Shown here one piece after another: positions 36,901 through 48,585 of a DNA stretch of 64,000 nt. The notes below the pieces were generated by a model that saw only the letters and a program-made list of their open reading frames with translations, made no database searches and was not told the origin of the DNA. Every line of letters begins with the position of its first letter. The first letter of the stretch is position 1. A program made the position numbers and the translations under genes. Source of the DNA: Corylus avellana (lineage: Eukaryota > Streptophyta > Magnoliopsida > Fagales > Betulaceae). The stretch spans positions 3,658,001 through 3,722,000 of the forward strand of contig NC_081548.1 in NCBI RefSeq assembly GCF_901000735.1, read 5' to 3'.

Positions 36901-39900
36901 ACTTGTTTTGCAGATCATTGAGAAACTGCCGAGTGTCTGGTGAAATTCCAGAACGGATTGGCACATTTGCTAAGTTGCAATACTTGTAAGAAACATCATA
37001 TGTTTGTTCATATGATCAGGCATTCGCTTATTTATGTTTCTTTGTTCTGTTTTTATGAAGTAGTAAGGGTTTTTTCACCTATTCTATATAAAGTTTTCAC
37101 AATTTTTGTGTCTCTAAAGGACTTTTGCTGATTTTTCGTTTTGTCTTTTAAGCTTCTGATTTCTGCCTTATCTTACTGAAATGAAATCACTCTGACAGGG
37201 ACTTAAGCTTCAACCAGTTGACTGGCCTAATACCAAACTCATTCCAAGATTTTTCTTTGTTGCAATATCTGTAAGTAATTTTGGCTCTTTGACATTCCAT
37301 GTTATAGACCAAACCTTTAAGAGAATCAAACAGAAATTGCTGGATTGAATGTTAGCATTTCAATGTTGTTGACTCATATATCTGACTTGGTGTGAAAATA
37401 TATTGAAATTCTCTCCACTAGAAAATCTTGATTACTATTTTAGTTCGTTCTATTATCTTTCTTTTATTCTAATTAGTTGAGGTGAAATTCTTAAATGAAC
37501 ATGTTTCCTACCTATTATCCTTGTGAGCAGCATGTCAGCAAGCTCAGTCATTTTATGGCAGTATTAAGAAATATTTTTTTTGATAAGTATCAGTATTAAG
37601 AAATATATTAGTACAGGACAACATAATTACTTTCCTACTTGAAAGGATCAATAATTGTTCGAAAGATGAAGCTAAAAATTCTAAATCAGGAAAATTGGAT
37701 TCACCCAACATCTCTATACGTGACCCATTCGAACATATTTCATATGATTAAGTCAAATACATAGTCATATATTGGTGATGCAAGCTGGAACCATATCACA
37801 GGCTTTGTTTCTTTGAAATAAAATTGCATTCACTTTGACAAAAGATTCTTTGATAGATCATATGCTTTTGACAGTTTCCTTCCTTTGATTGCTAAAAGAG
37901 GTATACATAATTACCATGCATTCTATATTGTTGCTATAAGAATTTCCTCATAGAGATAATCTCTTCATATGTCTCAGATATCTTGGAAACAATAACTTGG
38001 GTGGACAGCTGCCTGAGAATATTACAAGTCCAATGCTCATTGCATTGTAAGTGCAACCTTCAACTTAGGCTTATCCCTTCTTCTCGTTTCATATTAGATA
38101 TTGCTGAAAGTATTAAATTATGTGTAGAGAATAGACATTTTTGTATCTCGATGAAGGCCCCACTCTTTTCTTTTCCATCTGGTAAAGGAAAAAGATGTCT
38201 TAAACATCAGTCACTGTTGGTCACGGGGAAATCATACAGTAGGAACCTGGCTCTAATTTGAGCTAGATAAGTTAAATAACCAAAATGAAACAAGTAGTTT
38301 AGTTCAAAATAAATTTGGCATTGCCAATTTATTCAGCAGTACATTTGACAGTGATTATTGCTACTCTGACTGCCAATATTGCAGAGGTGATGTCTTTAAT
38401 TCTGCTTATGATGCTTTATAAGTGATTGTGAAACAGAATGCAAGACAATTAAGTCACTGTTAAGATTTAACTGATTTTTTATAGAATATTTCAAGTTCCT
38501 TTTATGAAGTCTGAGGCAGGCCAAGACCTGCTAAGGATAGATAAACCCAAAGGATTCAACCAAATGAATAGTCATGGGATGCCACTTTATGCTCCTTCAT
38601 TAAGGTCTTGAGCTGCTATTTATGAATATTAGTCAAGAATGGATATCTTTTGACCGATCTATAATAAGTGCAATTTACTATAAATGCAATGCTCTTGCTA
38701 GGCCTGAGCCCTGTTGTAAGAAAATATCCGTCTTCTTCGGCCTTGGAGAAGGTGCATGAAAGTCTTTTAAAAAGATAAATTTTATGACCATAAGAATAAG
38801 CATTTAATGTAACCTGCTCTAAAGTTATTGAATCTTGTCAGAGCTTTGTATCTGTCAGAATACAATTAATACTCTGGTCTATGGACAGAGATGTCTCCTT
38901 CAATCCCATCACTGGCAATCTACCTCTAGATTTTGCAAGAGGAGGATTTTCAATGTAAGTAAATCTTCCCTTTTTCAGCTCGTAAGTCTTCTTGCTTGAT
39001 ACTGTGATAAGGCAGAAGTACTGTGATCCTGTGGCATCCTTTAGCAAGAACTAACTACCTTTTCTTATTCAGGAATGTTATTGGAACATCCATCAATGCA
39101 AATAGTTTACTAGACGGGTAAGTTTTTTCTTTTCTTCAATGGTAAGTTAGTATTATAAATCAACAGTTGCTCCACTCTTACTTCCGTATCCTTCTCATCA
39201 AGTTAACAGACCAATATCATCTTTGGAGACATTATGTTTGTATCTTTCGAAAAATACGATTTGGGCCCCAAGTTGTTATTAATTCAGTTTACCAAAGACA
39301 ATATTGATTAACAAAGTTATCAACTTTAAAACCAAACACCACATATATCGATACCAAAATCAAATCAAACGTAAAACAAATCAATACAGAGATTTTGGTA
39401 ACGAAATGAAACCACTCCGAAAACCAGCCAACTCCAAAAGTATCCACTATAGACGACTTGTATTACAAATTGTTCTTACTTAGTAAACTGACTCTGAAAA
39501 CCCAATTCGTAACCCCAGCAAACGGCACATTCACTTCTCACTGCACTGGTTCCAGAGCCTCTAGCCTTCTTCTATATGGATTACCTTCATGAATGAACCT
39601 CGTCCACTTCAAACCAAAACTCTGGTGGTTGTAGGCTTTTCTGTGGTTTGATTGGAAAAGAAGAAACCAGGAGAAGTTTATTATCTGTTATGGCTCAAGA
39701 TTGATGGTAAACTTCTCTCATAACAAAGGAATATTGCCTCTCTAGGTGTTTGAAAGTTGTAGGTTAAGAGACTTATATAGAATGGGAGAAAACATGACTT
39801 TTTAAGCTGAGTTGGCTAGGGTTTCACAGTTTTCTCGCTGGCAGCGTTTGAGCACGGTCAACCGTGGTACAACCTGGTGATTCTGAAACTCGTAATTTTA

Positions 39901-42900
39901 TGCATTGAAGACTTTCGTTCGAACAGGTTGCAACCACCCTTGCAATCATGCCTCTCAAAAGTTGAAATTTTGAAGCCTTGAAGTACTCGTTTGAATGGCT
40001 TCCAACCGAGAATCCAACTGAGCTGTTCTGTCCAGAATTTCAAATACTCCATTTGAAGGGCTTCCAACAAAGACTTCAACCGAGTTGTTCTGTCCAGAAT
40101 TTCAGACACTTATTAACAGTCCATTTTGACCTAGTAAACATCAGATTTGTAAAATTTTCGTAAGTACAAATTTGAAGTCCTTTGAATCAGCTTTCTAACC
40201 CACCAAGCTTTCCTTCATCTGATGTCGAAATCAAAAGATATGACTATTTTACTCCAGCTAGGTCTATGCTTGACTACATACACAAACTTGAATTCTTATG
40301 TCTTGGATCAACTTTAACACTCACTTAACCCTAGACTTAAAACTTAAATCAAAATATGTTTTAAGATGGATTTGCCAACACTAGAAACCTAACATCTTTT
40401 ACATTAAGTGTTGTAACTTCTTATTGAAATGAAAGACTACAACATGTGAATAGAGCGCGAAGTTCTGAATATAGATTCCAAGCCAATGAATGGGATTTGC
40501 CAACCATGCAGACCATGTGAAAAGAAACCATGCAGATTGCAGTTTTATGAAATTTTCTAGTGCATTAACCATAATTGGACCTATTATGCCTACCTATTTT
40601 CTTCTTGCTTCATGCTTCATTCTCCAACTAGCTTTCTGAATTCTCCGGTTTTGAGCAAAAAAGACTGAATAATTAATGATCCTAAGGGTTGAATATATTC
40701 TGGTGAATTTATGATTCATATAATATTCCAGTAAATTTTTTTGATCATTTTAATGGTCATGGATGTAGGAAGGCAATTGGGATGCTGCAATGCCTCCAAG
40801 GAAGCGCCAAGTGCACTAACCAAGTTCCAGCCAGTGAGTAAATTTGTCTTCACAACTATACTGATTTGACCATCTTGTTAACCACTTGGATAAGTTACAA
40901 GTTTGATAAAAATATGATACATTATAAGAAACTTTAATTGGAAATTTTAGATCACATGTTGGGAGTAATGCTATACACCACCCCACAAAAAAAAATGTAC
41001 CCTGAAGCCTACGTGGCGTAGTCCTCCGTAGCATTTGGTGCATGGAGATTGATTTTTTAGTTTTGGGGGGGGAGGGTGTTGATTAATAGAGTTACTCCAA
41101 ATAAAATAAACGGCTGGTGTTTTTCATACTTCCCACTTAGGTTTCTCATTTATTATATATAGAAGTACAAGGTGCTAAGAGGTGACTCTAGCATAATGTC
41201 CAAAGTATTAGGTAACATATGGTTCTTTAAGAAATTTAAATCATACAAAATTTCACTAGACATTAATGAAAATTGGACATGGTTGACAAGGGGTGGGCGT
41301 GGGGTGGGGCAGATATCTGCCTTTTCCCCTACCTGACCCGCACCCTGCGGATTTGGCAAATCCAACCCGCTATCCGAAAAAAGTGAATACTATCCGCGCG
41401 GGTTTGGGTTTTGCGGGGTGGGGCGGATTTCGTCATGGAACTCCATGAACGAACCTGGAGAGGTCTTTGAGGACCTCATAAAGCTCATGATTAACCCAGA
41501 AGATTAAGAGAAAAAATATACACCAAAAAACAAAAAAAAAACCCCCAAAAATCAATACCGAAAAGAAGCTCAAGATTACCCCATAAGATTAAGAGAAAAA
41601 TATACAAAAAGACCCAAAAATCAATACTTTAAAAAATCTCAAGATTAACTTAGAAGATTAAGAGAAAAATATACGAAAAGCCCAAAAATCAATACCCAAA
41701 GAAGCTCAAGATTAACCTAGAAGATTAAGAGGAAAAGATCAGAGAGAGAGAGCGAGACAACAGAGAGAGTGAGTTCTGAAGAGATTCCGAAAAGATTTTG
41801 ATACCCAACAGCCGAAGATTTCGATACCCAAAGATTTTAGTCAGCATGAAGAGAGCTCACAAAGCAGTGGTATGAGCTTTGTTGGTCCATGTTGGTCCAC
41901 GAAGACGGAGACAGAGACTTTGCGACACAGAGCAAAGAGAGAGAGCGAGACAGCAGAGAGAGAGAGGTGAGACTGAGAGAAGAGAGAAAAAAAGAAAAAA
42001 AAAGACAGGTACTAAGGGGGGGAGGCGGCTAGAGAAAGAAGATGAAAACTAGGGTTTTTTTTTTCCTTTTATTTGCTTATGTGGGGGGGCGGGTACTCGC
42101 ACCCCAAAATATTTTATACCTGCAACCTGCCCCACACGGGTTGGAAGAAATCCACCCCATACCCGCAAAAAAAACACCTAAATCCGTGAGGGGTGGGGCA
42201 TGGTGGGTTGGACGGGTTTTTGCCCACCCCTATGGTTGACCGAGGAACAGGATTCTCTCCAGTTCAAATGAACTGGAGAATATCTAATTAGTTATATTTG
42301 AGAGATAATTTTGTTTTTTCACTTTTTGGGGAACAAAAATACTCCTCAAATATAATTAGCTGGATACTTTCCAATTCATTTGAACTGGAGAGGATCCTAA
42401 TTCGTTGACCGATGGCCCTTTAATTCACAAAGAGTATTCCATGTTTTTCTTTAAAATGTGGGGGCTTCAATTTATACTATGCTTTATGGTGCATGTTGTT
42501 TGCCGTCTAGGCACTTCCCTACTCATGTAGTAAGTAACCATTGCAGAGTGAGAGATTACAGACTTTGTAGTAATAATGACAGGTTTCTCCTGAAAAGCTT
42601 CTAGATCTTTCATCCTCTGTACGTGTATTGGAATTTGGACCGCTTGCCAATTTGTTGAAGCATGATAGTTCAGCTATAAGCATTTCACAAACTAAAATGT
42701 AGGAAAACCATACAAAGTCAGATGAAACATTAGAGTTTCTTATGAATTACTACAACTCTATTTCTCATAAATGAAATGCTCAAATACACCCTCCTTCAAA
42801 ATTCCATGCTAAAATCATGAATTGCAGTTCAAAATTATGAGCTTCAGTCTCAGCAAAAAGGAATGCAAACAGGGGAAAACGAGTAATGATACAAAGGAAT

Positions 42901-42906
42901 GCAAAA

Positions 42907-42941
<35 letters not shown>

Positions 42942-44644
42942 TAATAAAATAATTAAAAAAAAAAATTTGTGCCTGGCGTGCATTCCATCATTACTCGGGG
43001 AAAACAAGTATTATAGTTCCCCAAGAAGCAAGAAAATTGTTTACTTCCTAACTTAAGTTGATATAGAAATTTTTAATTTTTGAGAACATACTTTTGTTTC
43101 AGCTTCATTTTCAATTAAATGTGGAGGCATGGATCAAATATCTTCATCTGGCGTCAACTTTGATGACGATTCTGAAAAACTGGGAGCTGCTTCAATGTAC
43201 GCACACTCCAGTTATCAATGGGCAGTGAGCAACACTGGAATTTTTATTTCCAATCCAAATGGACCAATATATATAGCAAAGACCGATACTCAAATCACGA
43301 ATACTTTAGATTCCGAACTGTATAAAACAGCAAGGATTTCACCAAGCTCACTAAGGTACTATGGCCTTGGCTTGAATAATGGGAAGTATGTTGTTGAGCT
43401 TCACTTTGCAGAGATAACAATGGATGATACTCAGTCTTGGAAAGGTCTTGGTAGGCGCTTATTTGATATTTACATTCAGGTATGGGAGAACATCTGATAG
43501 GGAAGGCAGACACACTTTTTTTTACCATAAATTCTGCAAAGTAGACAAAGATTCAATAAGATTGTGGTTAAAATCTTGTTTGAAGACTTAATCCTGTAAT
43601 GGCCATAAGTATTGGTTCTACTCTCTGGACCTTAAAATATCTTAGCACCCTTTTTTTTTTATTTTTTCATTATGAGAAAGAAATCCAAGTTATGGGCCTG
43701 TTTCTAGGTAAAGAATGTGTAAACTGATTTCACATATGGAAACCTTGCACTTCAAAAATTCTTCATTATCTAACAATAAAGTATTGTGAGTAGTATAGAG
43801 CTCACCTATAAAACTTTTCATTACACCATTTTAATAGAACAATCATTTTGCTGTAGGTATTTAAGTGATACGTAGTCTGCATTAGAAAAACTGTCAATGA
43901 CCCTTGTGTTTTTCATTTTAATTAATATGGAGCTATTTTTATACGAAAGAAGCACTTTTTTTTTTTTGGTCTTTTTTGCCTTTTCTATAGGTTTCATCAA
44001 TATGTTCTGCAACTTTTGATATGTTAACTGTTTAATTGCATCTTCTTTTGATTCCCCATTTTTGCACTCATGAAATGTTGCAATTGGCTTAAGGGTGATC
44101 GAGTTCTTCAAGACTTCAACATTCAGAAGGAAGCTGGTGGATCCAAAAGAGCCTTGATCAAAACATTCGAGGCAAATGTAACAAACACAATCATGGAGAT
44201 CCACTTCTTCTGGGCTGGGAAAGGCACTTGCTGCATCCCATTTCAAGGCACATATGGACCCTTAGTGTCAGCAGTCCATGTTTATCAAGGTTCTTTACTT
44301 CTTTACCACTAGATGACTACCTTTGATTATTCATATGGTTAGGAGTTTTTCTCTCGTATACTTCTTGTCTACTTGGCTTGCATCCTTGTGCTTTTCAATG
44401 AATTTCGATTACTTATAAAAATATATTCCTTGAATCAATTTTTTTTTTCTTCTTTTCTGTAGCCGGCGCCACGGATGCTGTCTCTTCTTCTAAACGGAAC
44501 AAGAAACATGTCGGAAGACTTCTTGGGATAACACTTGGATGTGCAGCCGGCTTTTTGGTAATCTCATCACTGTTCTACTTATGGTGGGCCAAGGAATCAT
44601 CTGGGCACATTCGAGTACACATAGCCTCACCAAGGAAGCGATGA
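33944..44644 (+). CDS. LRR-malectin transmembrane protein lacking the kinase (LRR-VIII-2 derived), 19 exons
   Basis: Exons: 33944-34028, 34120-34276, 34359-34430, 34519-34590, 34747-34818, 34933-35004, 35090-35161, 35273-35344, 35452-35523, 36739-36810, 36914-36985, 37199-37270, 37978-38046, 38889-38954, 39073-39117, 40769-40833, 43103-43479, 44094-44289, 44463-44644. The joined frame is open for 653 residues. Exons 3-12 are each exactly 72 nt, one LRR per exon. The protein has a signal peptide (WRISFLLLCAFQLVSAQQ), LRRs at about 81-366 (LNLGQNVLSGPLPVEIGQL), a malectin domain at about 403-590 (SIKCGG ... YVVELHFAEI ... AVHVYQA), a membrane segment at about 613-635 (LLGITLGCAAGFLVISSLFY) and an 18-residue tail. 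The family (At1g53440/At1g56140 type) normally continues into a Ser/Thr kinase, about 1000 residues in all. Here a TGA at 44642 follows the anchor and no kinase sequence is seen downstream. It could act as a receptor-like protein or decoy, or be a 3'-truncated duplicate. Introns 9, 15 and 16 carry transposons. Confidence 0.87.
35833..36524 (-). mobile_element. Solo LTR-like element, copy 2, antisense in intron 9
   Basis: Read on the minus strand it starts TGTTAGGTTTATGTTGAC at 36524. It carries several variants of a short repeat around gatcg.aag.cgttcgaatg, and has a TATA-like tttatataagc before it is cut off near 35833. Start and layout match the elements at 32621 and 39274-40394. It expands intron 9 of the LRR-malectin gene to 1215 bp. 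Confidence 0.55.
39274..40394 (-). mobile_element. Solo LTR-like element, copy 3, antisense in intron 15
   Basis: On the minus strand it starts TGTTAGGTTTCTAGTG at 40394. It contains two tandem units of about 57 bp (ggacagaacaactcggttga ... gttggaagcc) and the TATA-like ttctatataagtctc, and ends near ...gaattaataaca at 39274. The 5-bp flanks (caagt, tcttt) do not match, so the exact ends or the insertion history are uncertain. It makes up most of the 1651-bp intron 15. Confidence 0.6.
41287..42231. mobile_element. Non-autonomous hAT-like transposon in intron 16
   Basis: This is a 945-bp element flanked by the perfect 8-bp direct repeat atggttga at 41279-41286 and 42232-42239. Its ends (caaggggtgggc and, on the other strand, aggggtgggcaaaaaccc) form the short terminal inverted repeat. 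Both subterminal regions are rich in gggg.gggg/ccaccc motifs. An 8-bp duplication and short GGGTGGGC-type ends are typical of hAT elements. No transposase is present. The middle holds a tandem array listed separately. Confidence 0.85.
41484..41740. repeat. Tandem array inside the hAT element, about 65-85 bp per unit
   Basis: Units starting ctca.gattaac and continuing aagattaagagaaaaatata and ccaaaaatcaatac occur at 41484, 41569, 41638 and (partial) 41705. Unit length varies mainly through A and C runs. Confidence 0.85.
42250..42397. mobile_element. Short palindromic MITE next to the hAT element
   Basis: The left end GGATTCTCTCCAGTTC and the right end (reverse strand GGATCCTCTCCAGTTC) are inverted repeats about 27 bp long. 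Each contains the smaller palindrome ccagttcaaatgaactgg or a near copy. The 148-bp body is AT-rich. It begins 10 bp after the right target duplication of the hAT element. A related motif, cattcaaatgaacggg, lies at 33612-33630. Confidence 0.6.
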
Positions 44645-44992
44645 TTCCATTAAGATGGCCTCAGTGGGTGCACATCTTGGATGCCTCTTGTAAATGTTTT
44701 GGGTGCCTTTTTGTTTTTCAAGGACAAGTTTCCCTTAAATAATCCTAAAGCTTCCTAACCAAATTTGATGGTCCTATTAATGAAGGCCTTCTGGTTGGTG
44801 TGAAAGTTATTAAATATTTGGATAGGAAGACTATTGTGAAAATATTGAATGGTTTATGAAGTTAGCATCTTTGTTCTTATTGGATCATTCTCCAGTCTGC
44901 TCTTTTTGCTATCAATTGGTTGGCATTGAAAATGAGACAATTGACACAACAATGGGCCTTGAAAATGAGTTTCATAATGTGAAAATTTCACA

Positions 44993-45330
44993 AATATTAA
45001 AGGATTAAATGGTTATATTACAATCCCAACTATCCCACATGAAAGTATAATCTTAATTATATGTATATAAGCTCTTAGTTACCCTCCACTGCAAACTAGT
45101 TTTCAATGGTAAATTTTACCTAATATTTGTATTATTTGGTATTAGAGCTAAACACAATTTCACGTGTTAGAGCCACGAAGGAGATGCCATGGACTTTGAA
45201 TTCAAAAGCGCAGTAGCATATTACAATTCTAAGTATTTCACATAATTTAAATGTAATTTTAACTATGTATACAGTCTCTCAAATATCCTTCCATGGCAAA
45301 CTCCTTTTCAAGTGTGAGTTTTATCAAAGG
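44993..45330 (+). mobile_element. Possible TRIM (miniature LTR retrotransposon) relic
   Basis: Two diverged direct repeats lie at about 45015-45132 (atattacaatcccaac ... catgaaagtataatctt ... ccactgcaaact) and about 45219-45330 (atattacaattctaag ... cataatttaaatgtaatttt ... ccatggcaaact). Directly after the first is tggtattagagct at 45137-45149, one base off the usual LTR-retrotransposon primer-binding site for initiator tRNA-Met (TGGTATCAGAGC). About 65 bp of non-coding DNA separates it from the second repeat. Short LTRs, a PBS and no genes define TRIM elements. Confidence 0.5.
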
Positions 45331-45489
45331 CTTGCATCAGGTTTTCAACTAATCGACCTTGGAAACGAGTAACCTTTCTTAAGGTTGAACATCTTGCTTG
45401 GAACCATACAAGTTTTTAGGTTTTGGCATTGTGTAACTGGGACAAATTAGTTAATTATAATATTTAAGTGTGGAAATTGTAACAACAAG

Positions 45490-45529
45490 GTTGAGATGGC
45501 CGAGTTGGTCTAAGGCGCCAGATTAAGGT

Positions 45530-45562
<33 letters not shown>

Positions 45563-45570
45563 TCTCAACA
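45490..45570 (+). tRNA. tRNA-Leu (anticodon AAG)
   Basis: The 81-nt gene folds as a class II tRNA. The acceptor arms GTTGAGA and TCTCAAC pair fully, with discriminator A at 45570. The D arm region includes the A box TGGCCGAGTTGG. The anticodon stem CCAGA/TCTGG encloses the loop TTAAGGT, so the anticodon is AAG. A long variable arm (tccgaaaggg region) and the T arm with B box GGTTCAAATCC follow. CCA is not encoded, as expected in a nucleus. A T-run soon downstream (about 45575) would stop RNA polymerase III. It has no intron. Confidence 0.96.
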
Positions 45571-45639
45571 TATCGTTTTTTTATTTTACTTTTTACTCAC
45601 CAAAAGCTGCCAACTGTAAAGAGGTTGAATATTGAAAAA

Positions 45640-45712
45640 CGATCACGGTGGGACTCGAACCCACAATCTCCCGCTCCGGAGGCGAGCGCCTTATCCATTA
45701 GGCCACGCGATC
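45640..45712 (-). tRNA. tRNA-Arg (anticodon CCG)
   Basis: This is a 73-nt cloverleaf on the minus strand. The acceptor arms GATCGCG and CGTGATC pair with one G-U, with discriminator G at 45640. The A box is TGGCCTAATGG. The anticodon stem CTCGC/GCGGG encloses the loop CTCCGGA, so the anticodon is CCG, reading CGG. The T arm has the B box GGTTCGAGTCC. A run of T follows on the minus strand as Pol III terminator. It faces the tRNA-Leu gene tail to tail, 69 bp away. Confidence 0.96.
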
Positions 45713-46694
45713 AGTTGTTGCACTTTTTGTGAAGTTATATATAATATACATTTTATATAGTCTTTATTCTGTTAATAATACACTACATCGGGATTTTAAT
45801 TGGGTATCAAATACTGCTGCAATACCGACACGTCAATATTATGAAATAATTATAAGATAAAAAAAATTTGATTTTTAACATTACTCAATCTAAATAGCCA
45901 ATAGTTATTATTTGAGTAATATTAAATATTACATTTTTTTTTTTTATCCCATAATACTGACATGATAGTCTAAACTAACTCTTGGATAAGTCATTGTCAA
46001 AAATAAAAAATTTAAAAATTAATTAAAACTCTCACATCAGCATTATAGGATAAAAATGTTGTATACAACATTATTTTTATATTAACTATGGAAATTTGAA
46101 ATCTAGTAGAGTCCAATCTCATCTTATTGTTATTTATTCAACATCAAAACCTAGTTTCTTAGTAAGAACCGTTAATTATTTAATTATTGTCTCTTTTCTC
46201 AACATTGAATACAAAGAAAGATCCACATTCAACAAGGAGCTACTCAAAGAAGAATAAAAGGTAGTTAGTCTTCTAAAAAAAGAACACATTTCAAGATACA
46301 AAGACCCTTTTGGACGAAAAAGAAAATAATATTATTTGATTGGCGACCCAATTGGCAATTATCACACCAAGAGAGAAAGAGACACAAACAATAAATTTTA
46401 AAATTAAGTAACATCTTTGAAAATGAGAATTTACTTTAAAATTTATTAATGCCCACGAAAAGAAAAGAAAAGAAAAAAAAACATTGTGTGATTTATTTAT
46501 TAATAACAAATTAAATAGGACTTAAAGAAGCAGCTCTTTGAGGCTTGAAGTGTCCACAGGCCGTGTCAAGAAGTGAGAAGGCAATTAGGGATTTCTCAAA
46601 AATAGCATAAAAATATTTGGACATTCGTTAACTATCGTATAACAATTTACATTTTAATAGCTGATGTGTTACATCAATTTATAATATGCTTTTA
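45713..46694. other. AT-rich spacer, no gene seen
   Basis: Low-complexity AT-rich DNA with short repeated phrases (for example ataattataagataaaaaaa and cccataatactgacatg). No coding or RNA gene is supported. Confidence 0.5.
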
Positions 46695-46699
46695 CTATC

Positions 46700-46930
46700 A
46701 AGGGTGGTGGTTCAATGGCTCAAGAAAATTTTCAAGTGATCAGGATATATATTAGGACTTGTATTCGAATCTCCACAATGAAAAATCATCACATATGCTG
46801 GATTAGTATTAGCTACCTTCGATTCCCATTGATGCACAGGTGAGGCTGGGTCAAGTTATGGTTCAATCGGATTTGAGAGAACACATGTGGCCCCTCATGT
46901 GCGGTCCTAGCGGACCACCTGTCTAAAAAT
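46700..46930 (+). mobile_element. Possible SINE
   Basis: A box A-like gtggttcaatggc (46707-46719) and a box B-like gtattcgaatctcc (46761-46774) are spaced about 45 bp apart, as in tRNA-derived promoters. They are followed by a body with gaggctgggtcaagttatgg and tcaatcggatttgagagaac. There is no clear tail or target duplication, so the 3' limit is a guess. Confidence 0.4.
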
Positions 46931-48585
46931 ATATTATCTTAGGTATAAATTTAAGAATTGACCTTTTGATGAACCCAAAGTTCCTAAGCCCAAAGCTCAT
47001 GTTTGTTTTCTTCTCATACTAGGTCTTCCTTGTTGATCAAATTGAGAATGCTTCCGAACACGAGGTTGGAGTAACAGCTCATCGAACTATACAAAGTGCA
47101 CCATAAAGAATAGGAACAACCCCCTATGTAACCCTTTTCTTATTTACCTTAAAATATATATATAACCAGTGGTCCAGTAATAAAGCATGACATGACTAGT
47201 TCACAAACCATAGAAATGGTTTTATTAAGAATTGGTGATCTTTCACACCATGAAAGATGACTTGTGAGTTGTTCTCAGATAATGCCTTCTGCTTGAAGAC
47301 ATGTATCCTTGTAAAAGTTCATTACAAAACTTGTTCTTTCTCATTATGAACAGAAGCAGGCTTGAGGGACACAACTGAGAAGGACAGCATATTTTGGAAA
47401 CCAACTCTCTGCTCTCACTAACTTTACTTTGGTTCTTTGGAGTACTCTTAGGTGCTTCTTAAACCATTACTCGTTGTCTACAAAAGCGGGTTTTCTCCGC
47501 ATACTAATCCACTGGCCCGAACTCACCAAACCCGTGACACAAGAGATTCTCTTCCACACCACTTCTATGTCACCTGAGCTTAGGGTGAAATGTGGGCGGA
47601 TAATAACCATTTGCATATATAATTAAATTCATTAAAACGACGTTTTGGATTTGATAAGTTTATGTTATGTTAGGTTTTTTCAAGTATCGTCTCAAAGTCA
47701 TACCTCACGCCTCATTGCCATGACTCTTTCTTTTTTTTTTGGCAGATTTGCAATTTATATTTTTTATATTTTCTGAATTTGTAATGTTGTTAGATTTCAC
47801 TACTAGAAAACTCTTATAAATGTTCTGATTTAATTGTCTTACATGTTCTTCCTTTATTATTATTATTTTTTCAAATATTATTTCTCGTCACTAACCATAG
47901 ATTGATGATACAAGAAGCTAATTAACGTATGAGATGGAAATTTCATGAAAAAATGATTAGCAAGTGTGATCCGAATAATAATGTTCAATTATAGATAATT
48001 TACTAATTGTAATAATTACAACTTCAAGGTCCAAAATTCTCATTACCTCATATGCGGATAGCAGATAATAACAACATTTATAAATTATTAACTACAATAA
48101 GTGCTTGAATACAACTATTAATTGCATAACACATATGCGAATGCAAATACCAAAAATTATTATTCACATTTTGCAGATGCAAATATTACTAATACTCGCA
48201 TTTTCACCCCTAATAAGCGGCTCTAATAACAATCTCTTGAGCCTCGGAGCTAAAGCAGAGGGCACAGTAGGAAGTAGAGGAATGTGGAATAAGCCACTCT
48301 CAAACCCATCATCATGGACTAACTAGCGTAAAGCAATTGAGTAAGAACTTTTTGGTCTCTGCCAATCTGTTATATTTTTATTTTGAGCTGTTTTCTTAGA
48401 TGAATTGACTTAATTCTTAGAGTCATCACCACCGCCAACCCACACCGACTTCCTCCATTGTTTCTTTTTCATCTCTTTTGCAAGTGCTTCTTATCAATAT
48501 TCCAGCATGGTGAAAATTGCCCCTAACATATGGTTTTTGCCACATCATCAACTTATATATATATATATAACAATTAAGCTCTAAA

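Noticed and set aside
44645..45000. Remnant of the missing kinase domain downstream of the LRR-malectin gene
   Set aside because: No glycine-rich loop, HRD or DFG motif could be read in any frame.
47798..47815. Second CACTA end (CACTACTAGAAAA)
   Set aside because: Only the first 13 bases fit; no subterminal repeats follow, so chance is likely.
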